A DNA stretch of 64,000 nt from Galaxea fascicularis (Eukaryota; Cnidaria; Anthozoa; Scleractinia; Euphylliidae): contig OX419347.1 in assembly GCA_948470475.1 (NCBI GenBank), positions 5,226,143 to 5,290,142 of the forward strand, written 5' to 3'. The notes under the pieces are model-generated. The model searched no databases. It saw nothing but the letters and a program-made list of their open reading frames with translations, and had not been told where the DNA came from. Made by a program: the position numbers and the translations under genes. Every line of letters starts with the position of its first letter. Within the stretch, counting starts at the first letter, position 1. Positions 11,960 through 24,300 of the stretch are shown in pieces.

Positions 11960-12012
11960 GAAGGTCTTTCGATTTGGATTGAATCGTTATTCACTTGGAT
12001 TAAATCGTTATT
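11960..12012. repeat. Short tandem duplication
   Basis: The phrase AATCGTTATTCACTTG occurs twice, about 23 bp apart, just before the LINE fragment. Confidence 0.6.
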
Positions 12013-12015
12013 CAC

Positions 12016-12540
12016 TTGAGGTGCTATATAAAATCCCGGGTGCGTTTATCTTTAGACTTTACTGACGATGTTGTGTGGGACGGTTGCTCCGAATCGGACA
12101 GCAGTTTGTTGGATCAAAGCTTGCAGATCGAGAATGCTTGGCTTGTTACAGGTGCTATAAAAGGCACAAACATGGTTAACCTTTTAAGGGATATTACATG
12201 GGTTGAACTTAAAATGATCAAGAAGCTAGCCCCATGCTACTTATGCAATCTTTGTCACGATCATTAAGTAGAGGTCACTGATTCTAAAGCCTCTTCCGGG
12301 AAATCTTTGTTTTCCTCATGTTCGGGCTGAAAGGCACAGGAAATCTTTTCTTTTTTCACAACACAGTTTTGGAATAGCCTTCCCTCTGAGGTTCGCCTGT
12401 CCTCTTCTCTTAATAGTTTTAAAAATAAGTTTTCGAAGCTCATGAAATTTCCAACTCGTTCCTATTCAATTTTACACAGGGGATCGTACAGCTTCTCAAG
12501 AAGCTTCGATTTTTCACTCTCGTTTTAAGACTCAATTTTA
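12016..12540 (+). mobile_element. LINE fragment (C-terminal part of a non-LTR reverse transcriptase)
   Basis: Decayed plus-strand coding. LVTGAIKGTNMVNLLRDITW at about 12145-12205 resembles the LVTGAxK..LLxxLxW stretch near the end of CR1/L2-like reverse transcriptases. FWNSLPSEVRLSSSLNSFKN at about 12370-12430 is the typical C-terminal end. Stops and frameshifts separate the pieces; no catalytic YADD is present. Confidence 0.7.
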
Positions 12541-15097
12541 GCCCCTTAAATCATGACCTTTTCAAGAGAGATTGTTCTGCTTCATCTGTTTGTCGTCTGT
12601 GCGTTGCACTTGTTGAAGATGTCCTGAAACACTATTTTTTAATTTTGCCCGAGTTTTGCTTCTCTGCGCGAAACACAGTTTCTTCCGCTGCACACTTGTT
12701 GGGAGATAAATGCCGGCTTTTTGCATCTGACAAGAGGAAAATTGACTTTCTTTTAAATGGAGTTCCTCGTATTGACTTTGAGATCAATGTAAACTTGTTT
12801 CATTCCGTTCAGTCTTTTTTTTTCTCTCCGTCAAATCGTTTTTCGTAGTTGTTTTTGTTTGTTTGTTTCTTTCGTCCGTAAACTGAGTTAGCTCTCTAGA
12901 TAAGCATCTTGTGCTCTTTGAGCAAATGCTGTGAATAAAATATTGTTTAAATAAAAAACAAAAATGGAGGAAGAGAAGGAGGGAACCGACCAGAATTTTG
13001 AATAGGCTAGAGAACAGAGAAACATTACCCAACGAAACGAAGGAACAGCAGCGGTGAGTGCGAAATTCGAAACACTGGCAACTGATCGGATAGTATCCAT
13101 TGCAGCAAACGGCTGCAAAGGAGACTACTGGTCGAACAAAGGTAACGTTTTATTAGTTTTGTTTTTACCTGCATGGTAACACCTCGCGTCCAAAAGGCGC
13201 GCTTCGGGTCCAGAGTTGAAAGATGCAGATATAGATAACAACATACAAGACATGCGCAGATTGAGGGCCAGAGGGGAAGGGAATAAAGAAAGCAGGGAGG
13301 CAAGAATTTTGGAGCGAGCTTCCTTTATTGTGAGAACGAAACACGAAGAGAAAGACAAAACTTTTCGTTTTGATGAAAGCGTCACAACAAATCCACTGCA
13401 TTCATGAAAAAAAAAAAAAAAAAAACGGAGGGCACTAAATGTTGGAAACAGTGTCCAGAAAAAAGAATGCAAACGAAACCCAAACATTGTTAAAAGGGAT
13501 CATAGTGGGCGTGGAGAAATTGCAGGTTGAAGGGCTTGCATAAAACGATTTGAAAACTCCGTGTGCTTTGCCGTTTCCTCAACGTCTGAACACGGGTAGG
13601 GGAGGGAAGCGTAACTAAAAAGGAATGAGCTTCAAATAAATCTTGAAAGCGGAAGATTGAATTTGGCCCATCGACAAATTTCCACCGATAACAGCTCCTT
13701 TCGTCGGTCAAGTAACTCAAAAAACTGTATAGTTATCTCTTTTATTACGAACCGACAAGCGCATTGACGTAATTCTATGTATTCTCTCTTCCATAAATTT
13801 CCACCATAATTAATGTAATCGAGCTAATAACACAATGTATACTAAATAATATTAATGTCTTTTTCGGTCTTGCAATTGGGAGCATAGTAGCTATTCACAA
13901 TTTTTACAGCTCTATAATACAATTTTCGCTCGCGGTCGTACGGAATTTTCCCGTTATTCATTAACCTTGGCGCTGAGTCCTGTCCGAGACCCGTGATATG
14001 GTTAAATATAAAACCGATATTGGCAATGCCGCTCTCTCTGTACAAGTAAAATAAATACGATATATAACTTTAGTTTTAACCGGTCCACGCTAGATGATGG
14101 AGTCCTCAGCGAACAAAGTTTGTAACTTTCTGAAACACATCAAGTCGCGATATTTAGGTTAATATTCATTCTTTCTATTATGAAAACAAATTATCTATTC
14201 CTCAGTTTAAAAGCATAAGATTTCCGCGACGGATTCCATCTCCAAAGATAAGAACACAAAGAAAGACATCGCGCCATCCACAGTTGATAGCTATTTAGCA
14301 AATCACAAGTACTTTGTTCTTTTGATTCAGGTTAAACAGCCACCAGTTCACTAAACAAATAAAATGCTCATCTCTCAAGTCGATTGAAGTCTTGTATCGT
14401 AATGAACTTAGAATTTGTACACTACGAAGCCAAAAGAAACTGACAGACGAAACGCAGGCCAGAGTAATTCTTCCAAACCTTTTATGAATTCCAACTACGA
14501 GTCCCTTTTCTTCTCCAGCGTAGGCGAATGGCCTCTGCACAACGCAGTTTCTCAAAGACGAGCAACTTGTAGTGTCTCAAAGAGTTTGGGCTCTGGGTAT
14601 CGTCCCCAACGCGGGCTCGTTCCCAAACAGCGGCTGGGAATCGAGCCTAAGACACCATGCGCTGTATGAAATCCACTGTTTTCAGATGCTTTCGTGACAA
14701 TTTGTAGTTCTCCAACGGTCCAAGAAATGTTCGTTTAGCGACTCACTTAAACTTTCTGAAACTGAAGTAATTTATGAGCCGTTCTTTCTTCAGATAGTCA
14801 TTTTTAGAACTCCAATTCATCCGAACTTTGACAAATCCTCTCCTGTTAACTTAACATGGAAATTGACAAGACGATTTTCCAACACTCGCTTGCAACTTGG
14901 CTGTTCCTAATTTTCCTCTTCTTTCTCGCCTCTTCGAGGAATCCTCGCCTGCTCAATCTACAGACAATAAGCTGTGCACTCTACACAAACCCGGTCATTT
15001 TGTCTTCTTCCTCTTGTGCGAGACAACCAATCCTCGCAAGCCCTATCAAGATGGAAATTTTCTTCGCGACTTCGGCGTGATTCTTTTCACATTAATT
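12541..15097. other. Region between the LINE fragment and the PDE4 3' end
   Basis: Apart from the uncertain open frame at 13216-13407, nothing coding is supported. The PDE4 3' UTR must begin at 15097 and run leftward. The nearest minus-strand AATAAA I noticed is at about 13741, so the UTR may be long or use a variant signal. Confidence 0.4.
13216..13407 (+). CDS. Possible coding fragment followed by poly-A (uncertain)
   Basis: An open frame of 63 codons rich in Lys, Glu, Arg and Asp (for example NIQDMRRLRARGEGNKESRE) that looks more like protein than chance. It follows an AG (GGGTCCAG) that could be an acceptor. The TGA stop runs straight into about 20 A residues at 13407, which would fit a retroposed copy. 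Family not recognised; no second exon is supported. Confidence 0.25.
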   Translation: MKDADIDNNIQDMRRLRARGEGNKESREARILERASFIVRTKHEEKDKTFRFDESVTTNPLHS

Positions 15098-15324
15098 CTA
15101 ACTCTCCTCTTGTTGCTCTTGTTTTTCCATATCGTCCTCTTCCTCGATTTCTCCTTCGTCAGGATTCGATCCGTCCTCTTCCCGTGCACCCTTGTCTTCC
15201 TCGTCGTCAAATTCATCGTCCGCCTCACAGCTACGACTACTGCTGGCGTATTTCGAGAAATCAACGGTCTTCACGCCTGCAGCAACCTCTCTTAGTCTCT
15301 GCAATCTTCTCTCACAATCGTCAT
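15098..15324 (-). CDS. PDE4: PDE4 coding exon 19 (acidic C-terminal tail)
   Basis: The exon follows acceptor TTTTAACACAG and encodes 74 residues after the split Asp762, ending at TAG (15098-15100). The tail contains [10 protein letters not shown], then long Asp/Glu-rich runs ([17 protein letters not shown]). Vertebrate PDE4s also end in an acidic tail after the catalytic domain. Phase with exon 18 is exact. Upstream sequence in this frame stays open to 15484 but is treated as intron. Confidence 0.75.
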
Positions 15325-18300
15325 CTGTGTTAAAATGAGAATGTATTCCACTAAACAATAAATTTCCTTCTAATGCGAAAATTAATTCTAGCACCGTTGT
15401 CTTCCCTCCCAGCCTCAAGGTAATTCCTCGCATTATTCTGAATTCTATGTCTAGGGAATCTGAAGTCATCTTATTCATCCCCACCCAGGTGGGGTGGGGG
15501 AGGGAGGGAGAACGGGAAGGCAGTCGCGCATTTGTCCAACCCGGGACATACGATGCCTTGCAGGGCTGTGCTATACCAGACCCCTGTCGCCCTGGATTTC
15601 AGGCTCCCACCTACTTTTCTTTGAGCACAGCCTTGCCTTGCTTACTTGACTAAGTTTCGTTATAACGCAACCATCTTTGAGCCTACACAGAAATACATCG
15701 AGTACCACTGTTCACCTCCACCATTTTCTCCGAATCTAATTGGTTTAAATTGATCACGTGATGTACAGCATTCACCCGGGGAGAGATACCGTCACCTGAT
15801 AGGGTTCCGCCGGCCAAAATACCCGGATGGGTAAGGACTTTGAAGCTTGAACTCACCAGATGTCTCGGGTTCTGATTGGTCTATAGCTTCCTTCCTTGTA
15901 CCTTGCCAGCTGACGCGTTTTTCCCGCCCTGAAGAGCTCTGCTCCCCAGGCTTCCTCTCCTGTTCGTGTTTCGGGACCTGCGCGTTGTACCAGTATCTAT
16001 TATCTTCGATTCGCTCCAGGATCTCCGTCGCGTCTGGATGCACGAGATCGCCCCAGGTCTCCCAGAGCGGCTGAATAACGAAGTCGATAAATACAACCTA
16101 CAGAGGTAGCGGAGAGAGGAGAAATAATACGATATTTATTTCGTGAATACGACAATGAATACTCGTTGCCCCTTGGTGGCAGAGGTATTTCCTCTACAAA
16201 TTTTCGTATTTTGTACTGTTTTGTTGGTCGGCCTCATCTCGGCCTTCGGCTAACAACTGCTCCGTACAGGCAACACCACAAACACACCAAAAATGACCTT
16301 GGTATCAACGACAAATCAAAGAAACTGAATCAGCTCAAATGGTATGAACGCCCTTCCTGCATGTAACTTACTACCCTCACTGCGTAGAACAATGTGACCT
16401 AGCGTGACAAGTCTCCTTGAGATAACGTGACCGAACGTGACAAACACAACTAAGATAGCGTGACTGAGAGGATTACATAGCGTTGACTTAGAATCACGCC
16501 ATGCTGCTCAATTTCCCTTAAATGCAAACTGACAGAAGAAAATCAACAGACCCCACATCAACGTAAAAAACTGTTGAAAGGGCAAATCATTTGCCTCATA
16601 ACAACTGAAATTGTACCTGAGACTTTTCTATCGATGCGTTGTGTCTGTCCATCATCGGACTGATTTCCATTCCATCGATGTCTCGCTCTTTGTCGCCCTA
16701 CGTGACGCAACAAAACAATCAGTTTGTTGTGTCCACAGTAGAGCACAGTAAAACGAAGCTATAAAACAGGTCTTATAGCGGTTTCCAATTGAGTGTTGAA
16801 AGTAATTCGCGTTTGTTTTGGTTTTGCTTTGCCCCGCTCCGTGATTGGTTAATGAGACTCGCGCCACTTTCTTAATCTCTACGAGGCAAAACCACTTGCA
16901 TGCGCACATTTTCCCGCGCTTGGTATTGTGATTGGTTTACTGCTCTGTTTGCGCCTGTTAAATGAGATTATTACTTGATCAAATGCGCCTTACAAAGAGA
17001 ACTTCACAATTCTAAATTATTTGCAATTCTTCATCAACTCAAATCGAATCAATGTGGGTTTTTGGGGACAGAGGAGAACTTGAGTATCCGGAGAAAAACC
17101 TTGCGGATCAGGGGGGGCCGTTTCTCGAAAGTCCCGAAAAGCTATTTCTAAAACTGTGATCCGCTTATTCCAAAAAGCTGTTCTGTTACTATGATTTCGA
17201 GATACGAAAGGCTGGAAACGTCTTCCAAAATACGACAATGAACATTCATTGCCGCTTGGTGCCACAGGTATTTGGCACCCGTAATAGGCCCAAGAGGTTT
17301 CGGGGGTTTCGAGAAACGCACGCCAAACTAGAGAGGCAACAAACTCAGCCCACTTTTGACGGTGAGTCCTGGAATCGAACCCGGGACATATTGGTGGAAG
17401 GCGAGCGCTCTCACCGCTGCACCAATCCTGTCCCCGCCTGCTGTGATTGGTGAGAGTAATTACTTCAGTTCTGGTTATACGAACTCGATTGAAAGTTCTT
17501 CACGTACCTGTCTGAAGAACTCCTCCATGAGTCTGTCAACCCACTTTCTGTACATTGGAAGAGGTTTGGCTGGATTACTAAGGTCAGCGCAGTGAACGAG
17601 ACATTTCAGCACCTGATGTCCAAATGTATACGGACACGTGTTAAAATCAAAAACTTTTTAGAGGTTCCTGTACCTGAACCAAACTTTCCAGGACGCGTTT
17701 TTCGGTGCAGGATAGGAAGAATCTTTTTGTTACGATTCCAATAAATTTTACTGCGTAAAGATTAAGTGGGATGCATACAATACACAATGAACGAAATACT
17801 ATCGTTAAATGAGAGGATGGCGGCCGCGTTACGTTTGGTTAAGTTCAAGAGATAACGAACAGTACCCTCCTGTGGAGCTGTTCGTTATGCTGTTAAAGGT
17901 GGTTCTAAACTTTGAGTCTGTGGAAGAAATCTGAAGATGAAATCCTAAAGTGTGACCAATCAAATGAAAGCGACTAAGCAGTCTTTCATGTGGTGCACTT
18001 TATTACGCCGTCCAAAATATTGCCATTCAAAAGAATGCTACTGACGAGAATTCTACCGTGGTACCTTGTTCCTACTTTTTCCAGACTCTAGTAACTCTAC
18101 ATTTGAATTGCGTAAGAGGTAAACAAACCTGCATTCTATCTGTCGCATTGTCCAGACACAGCACTCCGCTGCCCGCCACCTTCTTACTTTCAACCATGGT
18201 CTTCAGAGAAGCGAGCAGGCTCATGTGTTTTGCGTTATCAGTTGCTAATACCTGATGAGAATAGAACAAAAACGCGGTGAGCAATTGTTCTTTACCATTA

Positions 18301-21300
18301 GGGTGGCACAAATACAGTGTTGAACGATGATGTAAAAACAAAACAAGCAGTAGTAAAAACTACAGGCAATTCTCGACGCCCATTTTGTAGCAATTTTTGC
18401 CACAGTTGCAAGTCCAATGGGCTCTTTGTAGCTGGTCAATCCGTGGTACAAAAACGCCATACTGGGGCGCGAACAACGCACTGGGACAAGACAAATAAAG
18501 AACATTACAATTTAAAACGATGTAGGCTGTTTGTTTGTTTTCTCCCAGTGAGTTGCTTGCAGCTCGGTATGGTGATGGTGATGGTGATGGTGGTGGTGAT
18601 GGTGATAACGATGATGATAGCGACGAAAAGACGATGATAAAGATGATGATGATCATATTCACGAGCGTTTGTACAAGGTTACAGGGTTACCAGACACCAC
18701 GTTAAAAGTAAAAAAGTACTATTTTTAACTCCTCTCACTGTTTCCCCAAGAAACACGACTTACCATTTCAATAATCGTTCTCCGCACTGTCTGTCTTTCT
18801 TTTTTCGTTAGATTTTCAAGAATGTCACAGTCTTCGTGCTGTAAGAGTTGAAATGCCACAGCAAGATGATGATTTTCAAGAACGGACTCATCGTTATACA
18901 TAAGTGCCATTTCGGAATCTAGAAAAGAAAATCGATGACTATCAAAACACAGTTTCCGTTCAAAATACGTCGTTCAAACTACACTAGTGACCAACTGAGT
19001 TGACGACAGTTTGTACATTCTCTCGGCGATTTTCGTTACATAACCACCATCAACCTATACAGGCGCGGATCCAGGGTTTTGTAATGGGGGGTGGCTAATA
19101 CAGTCGGCCACCAAACTAAGCTATATTTTTTGTGACCCATGCATGTATTTCCTTTTTTCACGTTGGACTTCTCCGAAGGGGGGTGGCTAGCCACCCAATC
19201 CACCCCCCCTGGATCCGCCCCTGCTATGATGTGATCCGCTCACTGACCAAACCACTCCCATCCCTTATCCATGTTATACATTATCAAACATATTAAGTAT
19301 ACGTTGTTCAGTAACGTTGTATGGGGAAGGGGTGGGACCGGGAAAACCGCGTGTAGGACCTCTCTAATGATGCTACTCTCCCAAACAAATCATAGCCAGA
19401 ATCGTGCCACACTCCACATTGTAAGTAATTGCGCAACTGTTTTCTTTTAAGTTATTGTAAGTAAGTAACTGTAAGTGTAAGTGAGTATGTAAGTAGTTGA
19501 AAAAAAAATTTAAAAAAAAATGTAGCAGTCGAGAAACCCAAGACAGAAGCACCCACTGCTCGAATAGAAACCGACGAGGGATTAATTGAGACGTGTAGCA
19601 ACATCAATGACATATTAGTTGGTTCAAGTAAAATACAAGTTGAGCAACATGTGTGGCTCTCCATAGTCGCCTGAGCTTGACCTGGTTTTAGAACAGTACT
19701 GTTCTTCCCCTCCCTGTCTAGTCTCCTTTGCGGTCGTTGTTTGGGACGTCACGCAACGCCCCCACTCCCCTCCTCCAAAGAAGCGTTGCGTGACATCTCA
19801 AACACGGCTGCGAAGGAGACTACTCCTTCCGCATATCCGGGCATATCAACGGGTGTTTTTCATTGTGAAATGCGTTAAGTACGTACTTGTCGCCACTAAG
19901 AAGTGATTGTTGACTCCCGGGTGATCAACGTCGTGAACAGCACTTGCTAAGATGGCGGCGAGGACTTCAAGATCAGTAAAGACAGACTGAAGAGATAAAC
20001 GAAACAAAATCTAGGGTAAACAAAAGATGGAACTCACTTGCGAAGAATGATCTACTATACCAAAGAAACTGAAGTACCGATCAATTACTTTTTTCCTAAA
20101 CAGTCGCTGGTCAATTGTATCCAAGCTCACTTGTTAGTACAACCTCGTGTAGCTTAACATTTACGAAACCACAAGAAAACACTGCTCAATGGCTAATCTT
20201 TGAATCTCATACATTACATCCATAGGCTCGATATTTAACATTTTACCCGGAGACGCGAAAGCACTTTAAATAGAGACATAGCAAATCACAACATCCTTCA
20301 CTTTGGAATACCATCAAGACTTGTACAGTAAAAAAAGGTAGCACCACAGAAAAGTACTGCTTAGTAGCTTTCATGTGAATGGTCACACTTTGGGATTTCA
20401 TCCACAGACTCAAAACTGAGAACCAACCTGTACAGCATAATGAACAGCACCACAGGAAAGTACTGCTCAGTAGCTTTCATTTGCATGGTCACACTTTAGG
20501 ATTTCATCCACAGACTCAAAAGTTAGAACCACCTTGTACGGCATAATAAACAGCACCACAGGAAAGTACTGCTCAGTAGCTTTCATTTGCATGGTCACAC
20601 TTTAGGATTTCATCCACAGACTCAAAAGTTAGAACCACCGTGTACAGCATAATGAACAGCACCACAGGAAAGCACTGCTCAATAGCTTCATTTGAATGGT
20701 CACACTTTACGATTTCGTCAATATAACTACGAGAGGTTCAAAACCAAGGAGGCCTTTCCACAGGATTATAAACAGTACAGGATTACCAACAGTACCACAT
20801 GAAATGAAACTTCTCAATGGTTTTCATTGTTTCTGCCCTTCTCGTTCTAAATCACTGACTAACATTCTTATGATCAATTGATCGTTACCATGGACACAAT
20901 AAAAGTAACCCTCAACAGACTGAGTTTTACTCTGCAGTACTGGTGTACCGCTTGTAAAGGGAAGACCTTTGGATTTTGACAAATTAAAGTTTGGAAAGAA
21001 ATACACTACACACTTACTTCAAAGGCTTGCGCTGAAAGAAGCACATGGGAAGTCTGTGTTACGTCTGCAGCATGCGTGCAATTGTGGAATGGAACATCTT
21101 TTAAATAATGATTCTGTGAATCAGAGAAACCAACCGCGAGATTACATAAATTTTACTAGTTTTCCTTTAGTTCACGAAATATGGACAGAATTTTCACCGA
21201 GAAAATTTCTGCATTAAGTTATCGTAACTGTGGAAATTGATTGCTTAGTTACACCGTTCGTCTCACGAAATGGTCACTCAAGTTGATCGCAACATTTCTT

Positions 21301-24300
21301 CCGCTTGCTGCATATTTAAGTGACTACATCCAAAGACAAACCGCGATAACACTGAGCAACCAGTTCAAACCACGACAAACAACATCTTTTATGACATTGT
21401 GAGAATTGTTTAATCTGGGAATAATAAAAGAAAAAAAGATTTTACGAAAAAAAAATTCTGACAATACAGTAATCACCAGTATGATTACAATTATGATTTT
21501 AATTAACATTCACCGCCTTTTTCTTACCTCGACTGACGTCATATAGTTAATAAATGTAGTGGGTTTTATCTTGAATATTTTTAATAAATCTCTGGCCTGC
21601 AAATAACGATAAGAACGCAAGTGAGTGCAGATTGTCAAGGCATTTTGGATGCGAGCTTGGTTCATATTAATGAACGAGTCGGCGTAACTACATGCGTAAA
21701 TACCGTCCATGAATACATTAAGCAAAGACGCTTTCACTGTTTGTACCTTCTCAATGGTTCTTTGATGTTTTGCCTTCGAAAATCAAGGCAGATAACCAAA
21801 GTCCGAATTGGTTATATTAAATGTTACAGAACAGGGAATAATTTAGCTGATTTAGAAGGGCGGCCGACACGCTAACCATCAAATAATGGCCAGACAACGG
21901 ACCATGTCCGGCCAAAATGACAAATTTTCCTGACAAATTTTCGGTTGGCCGGTCATTTTGACCGGTCGTATACAAGAAAAAAAATATTGTTATCAATTCT
22001 AGAACAAACTGTTAATGCACTAAGAGGACAATAATTTATATATAACATAGGATGTTCTAAGGTTTTGCGAAAAGCCGATCACTTGACCGTCCTACGCAGA
22101 AGGCCATTAGCTGTTGAAATGTTGCTTAATAGGTCATAACATCGGTCAGAAACAATACCTGACCGAGCTGACATTCATTTTGCCAGTCGACATGATCAGT
22201 AGCTGTCCGAAAATTATTAATTTTGAGCCCTGAACAAGCCCCACTTAAGAAAACCGGAATTACTGTAGAATACCCTGCTACTTCATTTACATATATCGGA
22301 AACCAACAGTTCCGTGGGTGTAGGTCCCACGCTTGTACTGGAGCAGAAATGACTTGAGGAGATAAGAAAATCGTTAGGTTTTAATTAACGGAGTTGATAA
22401 TGTTGATAAAGCTGACGTTTCGAGCGTTAGCCCTTCGTCAGAGCGGATTTTTGTTCCCAACTCACCCACCGACGCAGCACCACAGTGTCTTTAGAAATTA
22501 CCCCCTTTATTCATTTATAGAGATACCACAGAATCTTTACTTTGATAGCACATCAACAGTCTAAGATTTTTTTTCCAAGACAAAACATTGACACACAGGA
22601 GATATTGAGTGGTTTTTGAAATGTCATGTCGAGCACTCTGAGAACATCCACGTGATCGTATCACTCCTCCCAGAGGGAATGGTTTTGGCTAAAAGTACAT
22701 ACAAGTCCACCCTGATAAGCTGGGTCCCCTCCCTTATTAAGATCCACCACTGCAGATGGAATATACCACTAGAACTTGTTCTCATCATATGCCCTAACAG
22801 TGACCAGAACCTATTTTCTCCTTAAATCATCAACATTTTAGCTAACACACAGGTTATGAGAATAAAGAAAATCATCATCAAACATGATATGCCTTGACGT
22901 TTAAACCAAATTCTCTGAACTATCAGTATAAGAAGTATAAGAATGTCAGTTAAGAGAATATGCATGTTGATGTCCGGAATAATGAAAAATGTTACCTGCA
23001 GGATTGTGTATGTTACAGCAAGCAAGGGGTGCCCTTGAGTAATATCATGTAATTTGAACACATCAAACGTCCATTTGTTGATTTCTTCTAGAACCTGGAA
23101 ACAAGGCATAGACAGAAATTTGATAACTGCAACTAATTTACATTAAATTTTTTTGGTTTTTTCTCTGCTATGTTGCAGTTAAAAATCAATTTCCTTTGTC
23201 TCCTAACCCTAATTTTGAATAATTAGGCTTAGGAGAGAAAGGGATGTGAGAATCAACCTAGGTTGATTGAATTTAATTTTTACCTGCAACAGCTATTTGA
23301 TGCCCCCTTGACTTAAACTATATTGTTATACAAGGTGTATACCAAAGACATACAAATACAGATTCTCATCAGAGATGTCCCAAAGTATTCTTAAGACCCA
23401 AAAATGATCAGTTTGATTTCTCCTTACATCCTACCACATCTTAAAACAGAAAGAAATAAAAAATATCAATGTCCTGGTAAAAGAAAATTCTCCCAATTAA
23501 CAACAAAATCTATATATGAATCTAACTTGGCGAGTGGGCATGTTAGCTAGTATAAAACCCTTCAAAAGGTGTCAACTGCATCCTGTTTTGTGAGCTTTGG
23601 TCTAATTTAAAACTGTAAAGACAAACATTAACATTTTTACAAGGTACAAGGTTTCATCAACATGAACATTAGGAGAAACTCACTTTTGCTAATTCACTTT
23701 CATTGGAAACTTCAACACCAAATCTGTGAACAGAAAGAAAATAAATTACTGGTAACGTAACTTGCGGTGTACTCACAACAGCAAAGAGTGGGACAATGTT
23801 ATCCAAGGTATTCCGGTTTGAGGCCAATTTTCAGTAGTCCCACAACATTCTATTTATGGTGCAGTACAGTTAACGCAGCCACTCTTAAGGAAATAGTAAG
23901 TGGCCACTTAATGGAGGCTGGCTGCTTAACAGAGGTATAAAACCAATTAAACTGTCATAGGGACTTCGACTACAGGCCATCATTTAATAGGGGGCCCCTT
24001 AAAGGAGAACTGAAGCAAAAAAGTGACTATTTCTTAAATTAATGCTTAAGACCCAAACATTAATGTCTGAAGTCTTTTCTGTGCTTTGCTGCCTTTTTTC
24101 CCACTCAAAAAAATTGTTTTGCTCTCTGTTTGGGCCTTCAGCACTGTGGCTCGGAATCGGCCCAGCAGCCGGTGTTTTCGAAGCGTGTGACATCACCTAT
24201 GGGGAAGAAAGACGATGCTCCACAAAAAGAGCACTTAAGGCTTTTATGCTGAAGAACCAAAGCTCAATGTCCAGATGTCTTCAAGGGAAAATTATACACA

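Noticed and set aside
13125..13487. 120-codon minus-strand frame rich in Phe and Ser
   Set aside because: It is the mirror of A-rich and GA-rich plus-strand sequence including an oligo-A run, so not a believable protein.
15325..15484. N-terminal half of a 128-codon minus-strand frame starting at 15484
   Set aside because: Only the part after the TTTTAACACAG acceptor joins PDE4 in phase and has a coding character; the upstream half is most likely intron that happens to be open.
17380..17435. tRNA gene on the minus strand
   Set aside because: Both pol III boxes are present, but the sequence continues into a SINE body shared with 3805-4040; no mature tRNA fold.
20318..20790. CRISPR-like array
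   Set aside because: Regular 106-bp spacing, but the whole unit is repeated with no unique spacers; an ordinary tandem repeat in an animal intron.
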